A stretch of DNA of 35,846 bases from Ga0077527 sp038106575 (lineage in GTDB: Bacteria > Pseudomonadota > Gammaproteobacteria > Burkholderiales > SG8-41). Shown one piece after another: positions 23,168-31,554 of the stretch (within the stretch, counting starts at the first letter, position 1; every line of letters starts with the position of its first letter). The stretch is taken from contig JAYOED010000024.1 of assembly GCA_038106575.1 (NCBI GenBank), forward strand, positions 1 through 35,846, in the 5' to 3' direction. A program made the translations under genes and the position numbers. Below the pieces are notes generated by a model that saw nothing but the letters and a program-made list of their open reading frames with translations, had not been told where the DNA came from and ran no database searches.

Positions 23168-25084
23168 TTAGCTTTTGCTGCCGCCCATGTCCAGCATTAG
23201 TTGATTCAACCGTTTGACGAAACCGGCGGGGTCTTCGAGCCGACCGCCCTCGGCCAGCAACGACTGGTCAAACAGCACCGCAGCCAGATCGCCGAATCGC
23301 GAATCGTCCACTTCTGCCTGCAGCCGCTGCACCAGCGGGTGCTGGGTGTTGATCTCGAGTATTGGCTGTGCCATCGGCACATTCTGGCCTGCCGCCTTGA
23401 GCATGCGTTGCAAGCCGGCCGTCATATCATGCTCGTCCGCCACCAGACAGGCAGGTGATTCAGTCAGCCTCAACGTGACGCGAACCTCCTTGACGCGCTC
23501 ATCCAGCGCCTTGCGTATACGCTCGACCAGATCCTTGTGCTCTGAAGCCTCCTGTTTCTGCGCCTCCTTGTCCGCCTCATCCTCAAGTTTGCCGAGGTCC
23601 AGCGCCCCCCTCGCCACCGAATGCAGTTTCTTGCCTTCAAATTCGGTCAGGAACGACATCATCCATTCATCGACCCTGTCGCTCATCAGCAGCACTTCGA
23701 CGCCCTTCTTGCGTAACACTTCAAGGTGCGGGCTGGCCTTGGCGGCAGCAAACGTTTCAGCAGTCACGTAATAGATTTTCTCCTGTTCCTGCTTCATCCG
23801 CGACACATAGTCGGAAAGCGACACCGTTTCCGCATCGGTATCCTGGTGCGTCGAAGCGAAGCGCAGCAGTTTACCGATGCGTTCTCGGTTAGCCTGATCT
23901 TCACCAATACCCTCCTTGAACACCCGGCCGAATTCCTTCCAGAAGGTAGTAAATTTTTCTTTCTGGAGTTCCGCGAGATCCTCGATCATAGTCAGCACGC
24001 GCTTGACCGACGCCGCACGGATGGTTTCGATGTCCTTCGACTCCTGTAAAATTTCGCGGGACACGTTCAGCGGGAGATCGCTGGAATCAATCACGCCCCG
24101 GACAAAGCGCAGGTAATGCGGCATCAGGTGCTCGGCATCATCCATGATGAAGACACGCTTCACGTAGAGCTTGATCCCGTGCCGTTGCTCGCGATCCCAC
24201 AGATCAAACGGCGCGCGGGCCGGGATATAGAGTAATTGCGTATATTCCTTGCGGCCCTCGACGCGGTTATGCGACCAGGTCAGCGGCGCCTCGATGTCGT
24301 GCGCCACGTGTTTATAGAACTCTGTGTACTGCTCTTCGGTGATCTCGTTCTTAGGCCGCGCCCACAGTGCGCTGGCCTGGTTGACGGTCTGGTCCTTACC
24401 GGTGGTGCGGTATTTCCCCGAGTCCTTGTCCCACTCCTCATCCTGCATCACGATCGGCAGCGTGATGTGATCGGAATACTTGCGCAATATCGTGCGCAGA
24501 CGGTTGCCGTCGGCGAATGCGTCCTCGCCGTCGCGCAGGTGCAACGTGACTGCTGTCCCACGCTCCGCCTTCTCCACTGTCTCTAGCGTGTATTCACCGC
24601 TGCCGTCAGATTCCCAGCGCACGCCGTGCTCTGCGGTCAGCCCGGCACGGCGGGTCACCAGCGTGACCCGATCCGCCACAACAAACGACGAGTAGAAACC
24701 GACGCCGAACTGGCCAATCAGGTGCGCGTCCTTCGCCGCATCACCGGTCAGCTTGTTGAGGAATTCGCGCGTACCTGACTTGGCAATGGTGCCAACATTG
24801 TCGATGACCTCCTGCCGCGACATGCCGATGCCGTTGTCGGTCACAGTCACCGAGCGCGCCTTGGGATCGAAGGCGACACGGATTTTCAGTTCTCCGTCAC
24901 TCTCGATCAGCGCCTTGTCGGTCAACGCCTCGAAGCGCAGCTTGTCACATGCATCCGATGCGTTCGAAACCAGTTCGCGCAGGAAAATCTCCTTGTTGCT
25001 ATACAAGGAGTGAATCATCAACTGCAGCAGTTGCTTGACTTCAGCCTGGAAGCCCAGGGTTTCCCTGGTGGATGTTTCAGCCAT
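23168..25084 (-). CDS. htpG: Hsp90-family chaperone HtpG
   Basis: A 638-residue ATP-dependent chaperone. The N-terminal GHKL ATPase shows ELVSNASDACDKLRF (Glu37, Asn41), DNGIGM (83-88) and GQFGVGFYSSF. The middle domain has RGVIDSSDLPLNVSREILQ. The C-terminal dimerisation domain ends MLDMGGSKS without the eukaryotic MEEVD. AGGAG precedes ATG 25084. The leader contains a plausible sigma-32 promoter, fitting heat-shock control. Confidence 0.97.
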   Translation of the reverse strand: MAETSTRETLGFQAEVKQLLQLMIHSLYSNKEIFLRELVSNASDACDKLRFEALTDKALIESDGELKIRVAFDPKARSVTVTDNGIGMSRQEVIDNVGTIAKSGTREFLNKLTGDAAKDAHLIGQFGVGFYSSFVVADRVTLVTRRAGLTAEHGVRWESDGSGEYTLETVEKAERGTAVTLHLRDGEDAFADGNRLRTILRKYSDHITLPIVMQDEEWDKDSGKYRTTGKDQTVNQASALWARPKNEITEEQYTEFYKHVAHDIEAPLTWSHNRVEGRKEYTQLLYIPARAPFDLWDREQRHGIKLYVKRVFIMDDAEHLMPHYLRFVRGVIDSSDLPLNVSREILQESKDIETIRAASVKRVLTMIEDLAELQKEKFTTFWKEFGRVFKEGIGEDQANRERIGKLLRFASTHQDTDAETVSLSDYVSRMKQEQEKIYYVTAETFAAAKASPHLEVLRKKGVEVLLMSDRVDEWMMSFLTEFEGKKLHSVARGALDLGKLEDEADKEAQKQEASEHKDLVERIRKALDERVKEVRVTLRLTESPACLVADEHDMTAGLQRMLKAAGQNVPMAQPILEINTQHPLVQRLQAEVDDSRFGDLAAVLFDQSLLAEGGRLEDPAGFVKRLNQLMLDMGGSKS

Positions 25085-25138
25085 GGCAATTCTCCTAATA
25101 ACTTAAAACAAAATCCGAAAGTACGGGGTGCTCATCAG

Positions 25139-25165
25139 GTGCGGGCTAACAGTCCCCATTTCAAG
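25139..25165 (-). promoter_or_regulatory. Putative sigma-32 promoter of htpG
   Basis: On the minus strand CTTGAAA (25159-25165) is followed after 13 bp by CCCGCAC (25139-25145). This compares with the heat-shock pattern CTTGAAA, 11-16 bp, CCCCAT. The -35 box is perfect; the -10 box is partial. The expected leader is about 45-50 bases. Confidence 0.6.
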
Positions 25166-25224
25166 CGCAGGCCGCCGACGGCAACGGTTCACACCATTGC
25201 GGGACGACCAGCCAAGTATTTGTT

Positions 25225-26574
25225 TTATTTATTTTTATGGCGAACCGCAACAAGCATCAATGGCAAACCCAGCAACAGCACGCCGATGCCAACCTGGGCG
25301 CCGATGCTACCCGGATCCTTGGACATGGCGTAGCTCGCGCTCGACCACAGCATGAACGCGCACATCGCGCAGAACACCAATGGCATCACCGGATACAACG
25401 GCACGCGGAACGGTTTATTCACGGCTGGCGCCTGACGGCGCAGCACGAACAGCGAGATTCCTGTCAGCAGAAAAAACAGCCAGAACGCCGGCGCGGTATA
25501 GGCCACCATGGTTTCAAAACCGTCAGGTGTGGTTGCCGCCAGCAGCACCAGCACCAGCGCCACCCCGCCCTGCACCAGCAGCGCAATCGTCGGCGTATTG
25601 CTGCGCTCGTTCCAGCGCCCAAGCGCACCGAACATCGGGAAATCGCGGCCAAGCGCGAAGTTGGTGCGTGCGCCGGTGAATGTTGTCGCATTTAGGGTCG
25701 AGATCGAAGCAGCCATAACGATGATGCTCAGTGCCACCTTGCCCGGTGCACCAAGTGTTGCCTGCATCAGATCAGCGGCCACCGCCTTGGAATTCTTAAT
25801 GCCTTCAAGGCCGAGGACATTGAGATAGGCCAGATTCAACAATACGTACAGCACGGTCACCGCCAACAGGCCGAGCACCAGCGCACGAACGATATTCCGC
25901 CGCGCGTCCTGCATTTCAGCCGTGAGGTAAGCCGCCTCGTTCCAGCCACCGTAGGTAAGCAGGATGAAAATCAGCGCCAGCTGCGAAAACAACGGACCGG
26001 ACGACGTCTTCTCCGGCACAGGCGCTGCCGGCTGTGCGCCGCCATGCAGTAGACCCGAGAAAATCACCGCCGCCACCGCAATAGCCAGTGCAGCGGTCAG
26101 AACCGTTTGCACGGTTTTGCTTTCACGCGTACCGGCCAGATTCAGCACAGTCACGGCAATGACCGCGATCACTGCATAAATCACAGGGCTTTTCGCTCCC
26201 AGCGGAAGCAGTTCAGTGGCGTAATCACCAAACACGAAGGCAATCGCGGCTATGGCGCCGGTCTGCACCACGCTCATGCGCGCCCAAGCGAAAAGGAAAG
26301 CCAGCTTGCCGCCGAAGGCACGGGTCAGGAAGTGATACTCGCCACCAGAATGGGGAAACGCCGATCCCAGTTCCGCATAGCAGAGCGCCCCGATTAGGGA
26401 GATGATCCCGCCCGCCACCCAAAGCGCGATGAATACCGTTTCAGTGGATGAACTGCCCGCAACGATTGACGGCGCCTTGAAAATGCCGGCGCCGATTACC
26501 ACACCGACGATCATTGCGCAGGCGTCGATGACTGACAGTGTCTGCCGCGGAGCGGCTGCTTGCCCTGAACTCAT
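25225..26574 (-). CDS. APC-superfamily amino-acid/amine permease
   Basis: A 449-residue membrane transporter with about 12 hydrophobic helices. The first has the APC signature VVIGAGIFKAPS. Further conserved segments are GGIISLIGALCYAELGSAFPHSGGEY (over TM2-3), FILLTYGGWNEAAYLTAE (TM6) and the late NKPFRVPLYPVMP. It fits the LAT/amino-acid permease branch; the substrate cannot be read from the sequence. I chose ATG 26574, which has GGAG at good spacing and lies after the stop of the preceding gene. The permease is the last gene of the methyltransferase-paralog operon, 25 bp after it. The 3' end is unusually AT-rich (His-Lys-Asn-Lys tail). Confidence 0.9.
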   Translation of the reverse strand: MSSGQAAAPRQTLSVIDACAMIVGVVIGAGIFKAPSIVAGSSSTETVFIALWVAGGIISLIGALCYAELGSAFPHSGGEYHFLTRAFGGKLAFLFAWARMSVVQTGAIAAIAFVFGDYATELLPLGAKSPVIYAVIAVIAVTVLNLAGTRESKTVQTVLTAALAIAVAAVIFSGLLHGGAQPAAPVPEKTSSGPLFSQLALIFILLTYGGWNEAAYLTAEMQDARRNIVRALVLGLLAVTVLYVLLNLAYLNVLGLEGIKNSKAVAADLMQATLGAPGKVALSIIVMAASISTLNATTFTGARTNFALGRDFPMFGALGRWNERSNTPTIALLVQGGVALVLVLLAATTPDGFETMVAYTAPAFWLFFLLTGISLFVLRRQAPAVNKPFRVPLYPVMPLVFCAMCAFMLWSSASYAMSKDPGSIGAQVGIGVLLLGLPLMLVAVRHKNK

Positions 26575-26599
26575 GTTTTCTCCAGAGGATGCCTGCCGG

Positions 26600-27499
26600 T
26601 CATTTTTCCGGCGGCGGCTCATCGACGGCGCGTTTCAGCTCACCTCGCACGATACGCTTTGCCGCCCATGCCACCCGCTGGCGACCGACGCCTTCGCCAA
26701 CAGTCAGCGTGCCCTTGATGCGGTCGCCGTCGACTTGTCCCGTAAACTCGTGACGCGCAATGCCGCCGCGGCCACCCGCAACCATGCGTATCTGATAGCC
26801 GAGCAGCCGACCCCGCAGGTCCGCCTTGCGGTCGCGGATGTTGACATTGCCTTCGACCTCCTGGAATTCCTGCTGGAGATTGAATTCGAGCTGGGTTTCA
26901 CGCCCACCGATGCTGACCAGCGACTGCCATTTTCCCGGCACGCGCGCTGGTACCACGTAGAGATAGACGTAGCTGACGCCGGGCTGCCCAACCTTCTTCT
27001 CCGGCACGATCAGGTCCCGCTGCTCCTCCGGGTCCCATTCGCCGAAGTGGTAATCGTGCGCGACCAGGCGCGTGCCCGGCTTCAGCGCCATGATTTTGGA
27101 GCGCAGCTTCAGATTCAGCTCCGGGAGCAGGTAACTACTGATGACGGTGGCTTTCGACAAATCCGTCTCGAACAGGTTCTGCTCGACAAAATATGCCTTG
27201 TCCGCCACGCCGGCCTTCTTGGCGTTCGCGTTCGCCAGTCGCAGCAGGTAACGGTCAAGATCAACACCGAGACCGCTGGTGCCGAATTTGGTCGCCGCGG
27301 TAATGACGATGCGTCCGTCGCCCGAGCCCAGGTCGATCAGGTAGTCCTTAGGACCGATTTTCGCCATCGACAGCATGGTGTCGACCACGATCTGCGGCGT
27401 GGGCACGTAAACAACGTCGCCTTCGCCGTCCTGCGCCCTGCCGGGCCATGCCAACGCCGCCAACAACAGCACCGCAAACATTCTGAGGAATTTCATCAT
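26600..27499 (-). CDS. Exported FAM173/DOT1-like methyltransferase paralog A
   Basis: A 299-residue protein with a signal peptide (MMKFLRMFAVLLLAALAWPG, cleavage near RAQ). A YVPTPQIVVDTML helix comes next, then SAM motif I DLGSGDGRIVITAA (about 56-69), acidic motif II GVDLD, and the family block LFETDLSKATVISSYLLPE. A segment LKPGTRLVAHDYHFGEWDP ends the catalytic domain. A C-terminal domain of about 130 residues, rich in beta strands, follows. The block arrangement recalls FAM173/ANTKMT lysine methyltransferases. ATG 27499 overlaps the stop of the decayed paralog B (ATGATGA). Why a SAM-dependent fold would be exported is unclear. Confidence 0.85.
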   Translation of the reverse strand: MMKFLRMFAVLLLAALAWPGRAQDGEGDVVYVPTPQIVVDTMLSMAKIGPKDYLIDLGSGDGRIVITAATKFGTSGLGVDLDRYLLRLANANAKKAGVADKAYFVEQNLFETDLSKATVISSYLLPELNLKLRSKIMALKPGTRLVAHDYHFGEWDPEEQRDLIVPEKKVGQPGVSYVYLYVVPARVPGKWQSLVSIGGRETQLEFNLQQEFQEVEGNVNIRDRKADLRGRLLGYQIRMVAGGRGGIARHEFTGQVDGDRIKGTLTVGEGVGRQRVAWAAKRIVRGELKRAVDEPPPEK

Positions 27500-28031
27500 T
27501 GCTCCTTGGTGAGACCGATTGATGCGACACGCGTTGCCGCGATGCCGCCTCTATCCATTTTCCCGGCACGCACTCGCCGGTCCTGCCTTTTGCGTAGCGT
27601 TCCGCCGGCGACAACCACCTGGCCGGTGATGACTTCTCCATCGAGGATGGTTAATGTGGTGCAGATTTCATGGGCCGCCGTTGAGCATAGCCGCAAAACG
27701 GAGTTCGGCACCCGATACCCTACCCTCAACAAGAGTCTGGCTGCGACCATCCGCAGCCACCGTTTCGGATAGAACCTGGCATTTCTGCCAGAACCTCGCT
27801 TCGTAACGCTTTTCGCCTGAGGCAGCCGGATGGAAATCCTGCTTTCTCCCGAACCCAGATCCATCACAAAATTCCTTTCAGTCACGCCGGCCAGTCTTAG
27901 CATTTCATCGATGACCACGTATGTAGTCCGCACGAACGGCACATCGAACATCGTCTGGGCGTGCAAAGAGGCTGCGCACAACATCGCACCGAATAGACAA
28001 AAATCTTTTTTGAAGACGGATATTTATTCAT
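27496..28031 (-). pseudogene. Decayed exported methyltransferase paralog B
   Basis: The remnant starts at ATG 28031, overlapping the paralog C stop, and reads MNKYPSSKK. The frame must then shift at the A6/T5 runs (about 28005-28020) to give FGAMLCAASLHAQ, a normal signal-peptide end, and TTYVVIDEMLRLAGVTERNFVMDLGSGES. The SAM motif has lost GDG, and nothing matches motif II or the YLLP block. After an unrelated basic stretch, TILDGEVITGQVVVAGG resembles the C-terminal H-E-F-S/T-G-Q/R-V region of its neighbours. A frame of 162 codons from ATG 27984 stays open. The central deletion and lost motifs argue against activity. Confidence 0.7.
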
Positions 28032-28938
28032 TAGTGCGGTTCGGTTCGAATTCGCGGATCACCGGCGGCGGGGCAACCACATGCGCTGCATCGAACAACT
28101 CGATACGAACCGCCCGCCAGGCCGTGTTTTTCTTGTCACCGGCTATCTGCATTTCGCCATCCAGCATTTGCGCAGTGCGCTCGCCGTTGAATGTGACTCG
28201 GCCATCAGACAGGGCCAGTGCGAAATCCACGCGCTTGCCCGTCAGCCGCAGTTTGTCCACGGTTACCGGACGTCCGTCGACGGTCGCGGATGCCTCCAGC
28301 TTTTGATAGTTCTGCTTCAGCGCAAGTTCAACCCTTCGTGCCTTGCCTCCAGAATTCATGGTCCACAGCCAACGTCCGGCCACGAGATCGGGAACCACCC
28401 AGTAAAGCACCTTGCTTTTCTGCATCCGTCCAACGGATTTACCGGGAGCCTCCATCTCGAATTGATGATCGGGCGGCCAGTCACCAATACCGTAATCATG
28501 GGAAAGGATGCGCGTTCCCGGCTTCAGGGCCAGCAACTTTCCGCGTGCCATCAGGTTGACTTCGGGCAACAGGTAAATTGTAATTACAGAGGCTAGGGAA
28601 AGATCCGTTTCGAACAGGTCGCGCGCATAGAATTTTGCACGGTCCGCCACGCCGGCCTGTTTGGCATTGGAATTGGCAAGCTGAACCAGGCGCTTGTCGA
28701 GATCAACACCGAACCCGCGCGCGCCTTTTTCCCTCGCAGCCGTTATCACCAGCCTGCCATCGCCGGAACCGAGATCAATGACGTAGTCTTCGGCAGTCAC
28801 CCTCGCGGTGTTCAGCATGGCATCGACGACAGCCTGCGGTGTCTGCACATAGGGCGTGTCCCCGAAATCCTGCGCCACCGCAACGCCGTACATCATCAAC
28901 ACTAGCAGGCACGACGACAGAAACCCTGATCGCTTCAT
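28024..28938 (-). CDS. Exported FAM173/DOT1-like methyltransferase paralog C
   Basis: A 304-residue paralog. The signal peptide is MKRSGFLSSCLLVLMMYG with cleavage near AVAQ. YVQTPQAVVDAML is followed by SAM motif I DLGSGDGRLVITAA (about 55-68) and GFGVDLD. The blocks LFETDLSLASVITIYLLPE and LKPGTRILSHDYGIGDWPPD follow. The C-terminal beta-rich domain diverges strongly from the other copies and ends with a proline-rich tail (VAPPPVIREFEP). ATG 28938 overlaps the stop of paralog D as ATGA, so translation is coupled. Class I methyltransferase fold is well supported; substrate and real activity are unknown. Confidence 0.86.
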   Translation of the reverse strand: MKRSGFLSSCLLVLMMYGVAVAQDFGDTPYVQTPQAVVDAMLNTARVTAEDYVIDLGSGDGRLVITAAREKGARGFGVDLDKRLVQLANSNAKQAGVADRAKFYARDLFETDLSLASVITIYLLPEVNLMARGKLLALKPGTRILSHDYGIGDWPPDHQFEMEAPGKSVGRMQKSKVLYWVVPDLVAGRWLWTMNSGGKARRVELALKQNYQKLEASATVDGRPVTVDKLRLTGKRVDFALALSDGRVTFNGERTAQMLDGEMQIAGDKKNTAWRAVRIELFDAAHVVAPPPVIREFEPNRTNE

Positions 28939-29816
28939 TTTCGTTCTCCCATCAATTCAACGCGCGCCGCGATGCGGTTGCCGGAAAGCTCCGCTTCACC
29001 GATGATTCGCCCGCTATTGACGCGGCCGCTGAATTCATGACTGACCAGACTGCCGTCAATTTCAGCACTGAAAGCGAACGACAGTTCTTCACCCTTCAGC
29101 TTTGCGTTGCGGATCGGCACCTCACGGCCATTGACGCGCGCCGTTCCGCGCACCTCCTGGAATTTCTGCTGCAGGCTGATTTCGTAATCCCTGGGCTTGC
29201 CGGCGACATTTAGCCGCACCCTCCAGACCCCGGACACTCTGGCCGGAACCAGCCAGAAATAAATATCGCTTTCACCTCCGGCACCGAAATACTTGTCATC
29301 GGCCGCAATACTCACGCGCTGATCAGGCTTCCAGTCGCCCATGTCAAAATCGTGCGAGACCAGACGGGTTCCCGGCTTGAGTTCAAGAAGGCGTGGCCGC
29401 AGCATTATGTTGATCCGCGGCAGCAGATACATGGTGATGACGGTGGCTTCCGAAAGATCGGTTTCGAACAGGTCGCGCTGGTAGAAGGCGGTTTTTTCGG
29501 CCACCCCCGCCTTGCGGGCGTTTTCAAAGGCTTCACGGATGCGTTCGGGATTCAGATCCACGCCAAAACCACGGGTCCCGAACTTCCTCGCCGCTGTGAC
29601 CACGATGCGCCCATCACCCGACCCAAGATCGATCAGGTAATCGCGCCCTGATACTCCGGCAATGGCCAACATGCGGTCAACAACAACCTGCGGCGTCGGC
29701 ACAAAGGGGACAGCGGGCTCGATTCGTGAAAGCACTGGTCCGGAAAAAGCCAGTGCCGCGCACAGCATCAGCAACGACGGCATGCGAATGGTCACCGCAA
29801 AGAAAAACTGCATCAT
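28935..29816 (-). CDS. Exported FAM173/DOT1-like methyltransferase paralog D
   Basis: The first gene of the operon, 293 residues from ATG 29816 (MMQFFFAVTIRMPSLLMLCA, a hydrophobic export signal). A shorter start, ATG 29783, has a better GGTGA Shine-Dalgarno; a longer frame to 29948 gives a non-conserved leader. FVPTPQVVVDRML precedes SAM motif I DLGSGDGRIVVTAA (about 63-76) and GVDLN. LFETDLSEATVITMYLLPR and LKPGTRLVSHDFDMGDWKPD complete the catalytic domain. The C-terminal domain has VSGVWRVRLNVAGKPRDYE and a VSHEFSGRVNSGRIIG strand pair. A TATAAT at 29925-29930 probably drives the operon D-C-B-A-permease. Confidence 0.86.
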   Translation of the reverse strand: MMQFFFAVTIRMPSLLMLCAALAFSGPVLSRIEPAVPFVPTPQVVVDRMLAIAGVSGRDYLIDLGSGDGRIVVTAARKFGTRGFGVDLNPERIREAFENARKAGVAEKTAFYQRDLFETDLSEATVITMYLLPRINIMLRPRLLELKPGTRLVSHDFDMGDWKPDQRVSIAADDKYFGAGGESDIYFWLVPARVSGVWRVRLNVAGKPRDYEISLQQKFQEVRGTARVNGREVPIRNAKLKGEELSFAFSAEIDGSLVSHEFSGRVNSGRIIGEAELSGNRIAARVELMGERK

Positions 29817-29924
29817 TGATTTCAAGATCCGCAGATACCCCGGCGAGCCGGTAGATGTAGCAAACGCCTCATGCTGCAACCCAGTCACCTGTTTGAGACA
29901 GTGTCTATGGTAGATTGGCGGCAG

Positions 29925-29930
29925 ATTATA
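29925..29930 (-). promoter_or_regulatory. -10 box for the methyltransferase-permease operon
   Basis: TATAAT on the minus strand lies 108 bases before ATG 29816 of paralog D, just inside the divergent space shared with the spermidine-synthase-like gene. No good -35 box is seen. The leader would be about 100 bases. Confidence 0.45.
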
Positions 29931-29953
29931 ACCGAGCGTCCTCGGCACTCCTC

Positions 29954-31552
29954 ATGCACTTTGCCCTGATTTTCCTGTCCGGCGGCGCGATTCTCGCGCT
30001 GGAACTGCTGGCTTCGCGCATCATGACCCCCTATTTCGGGGTCAGCCTCTACATCTGGACCGGAATACTTTCCATCACCCTGATCTCGCTCGCTTCGGGA
30101 TACTGGTGGGGGGGGCGGCTGGCCGGCAGCAACCGGTCCAGTAACATCAGTAATCCGGGCCTGCTGTTTGCAATCATGCCCGCGCTGGCCGGAATCGCCA
30201 TCGTACTCGCTTGCGCAGTCTATCCCTTTGTCTTTCATCCGCTCGCACAATGGAGCCTGGTCGGCGGGGCCTTCGCCGCCTGCCTGATCCTGCTGTTCCT
30301 GCCGCTGGTTGCGACATCGGCGATGAATCCTCTGCTGGTCGCCATGCTAATGGAGCGCCGCAGCAGTCGCAGCGGCGATGCGGGAGCCGGGATGGTGTTC
30401 TTTGTCAGCACGCTGGGATCGGTTGCCGGAGTCATTGTCACCGCCTTCGGTCTGATACCGTACATCTCCAACTACTCCGCCACCCTGCTCGTGGCGCTGC
30501 TGCTGGGCGCACTATCACTTACCGCTGCGATATCCACCACATTCATATTTCCGCACCGCGGTACCGTCATCGCCTGCGGAATGATAGCAATCGCAGGCGC
30601 GGCACTGCTGGCCTGGCAGGCTGACCGCTACACCGGCCGCGCCGACACCATCAGTTTCAACGGAGCGAAATGGCGCATTGAAGCCGTACACAGCTCGCTG
30701 TTCGGTACCGTCAAGGTTCTGCGCACCAGCTCCGACGGTGATAATCGTTTCCTGCGGATGTATTTCCAGGACGGACTGGTCCAGAACACGGTCGATTCAT
30801 CGCAGCGCTCGATATCGTTCTACACCTGGGCTCTAGAAGCTCTGGCGTACGCCTATCACCCGCAGCCACGCAACGTCCTGGTGCTGGGACTCGGCGCGGG
30901 CATAGTGCCCTCGCGGTTTGCCCGTGAAGGCGCCAATGTCGAAGTTGTTGAAATCGACCCGTCTTCAGTCGTCGTTGCGCAGCGTCATTTCGGCTTCGAC
31001 CCGTCCAAAGTCACCATGCATCAGGCCGATGCCCGCACGTTCGTCGCCGCATGCTCCCCTGTTCAAGACATCGTAGTTGTCGATCTGTTCAATGGCGACG
31101 GCACACCGGATTATCTGATCACACGCGAATTCTTCCGCGACCTGCGCCGCTGCCTAAAGCCAGACGGCATCGCTCTCTTCAACACGTTCGCTAATCTCGA
31201 TGACACACGCAGCTATACGCACCTGCTGGTCACCTTAGCCAGCGAACTGCCGCATATCGTGATGTATCGTCCGAATTGGCAGGGAGCGCACCAGATCAAC
31301 AGTTTCCTGGTGGCCGCACCAGCAACTCTTACCGCGCCGCGCCGCGTGACCATCAGCGATGTACCAACCAGCCATGCATCCACGCTGTGGGACATGCTGG
31401 CAAAGCCGCGCGTAGTCGACTCCACGCTGACCGTATCTGGCAAGATCATTCGTGACGCCTGGAATGCAGCGGCCCTGGACATTGCGGCCAGCCAGGCCGC
31501 CTTTCGGCGAGGCGTACTTGATGTAGCGCCGCCCGCTTTACTGATGAACTGA
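29954..31552 (+). CDS. Membrane-bound spermidine-synthase-like protein
   Basis: A 532-residue fusion. About seven hydrophobic helices fill residues 1-235 (starting FALIFLSGGAILALELLASRI). A cytosolic-type spermidine-synthase/methyltransferase domain follows, with YFQDGLVQNT, motif I VLVLGLGAGIV (about 307-317), VVEIDP, and VVDLFNGDGTPDYL near the second active-site region. In true SpeE the first motif is G-G-G-D-G; here the Asp is replaced (G-L-G-A-G), so polyamine synthesis is doubtful. ATG 29954 starts at the first helix; a TTG in frame at 29915 is less likely. The gene lies divergent from paralog D and convergent with paralog E, with only 2 bp between the stops. Confidence 0.88.
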   Translation: MHFALIFLSGGAILALELLASRIMTPYFGVSLYIWTGILSITLISLASGYWWGGRLAGSNRSSNISNPGLLFAIMPALAGIAIVLACAVYPFVFHPLAQWSLVGGAFAACLILLFLPLVATSAMNPLLVAMLMERRSSRSGDAGAGMVFFVSTLGSVAGVIVTAFGLIPYISNYSATLLVALLLGALSLTAAISTTFIFPHRGTVIACGMIAIAGAALLAWQADRYTGRADTISFNGAKWRIEAVHSSLFGTVKVLRTSSDGDNRFLRMYFQDGLVQNTVDSSQRSISFYTWALEALAYAYHPQPRNVLVLGLGAGIVPSRFAREGANVEVVEIDPSSVVVAQRHFGFDPSKVTMHQADARTFVAACSPVQDIVVVDLFNGDGTPDYLITREFFRDLRRCLKPDGIALFNTFANLDDTRSYTHLLVTLASELPHIVMYRPNWQGAHQINSFLVAAPATLTAPRRVTISDVPTSHASTLWDMLAKPRVVDSTLTVSGKIIRDAWNAAALDIAASQAAFRRGVLDVAPPALLMN

Positions 31553-31554
31553 AT

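Noticed and set aside
29915..29953. TTG start for the spermidine-synthase-like gene
   Set aside because: The added 13 residues are polar and not family-like; ATG 29954 begins directly at the first membrane helix.
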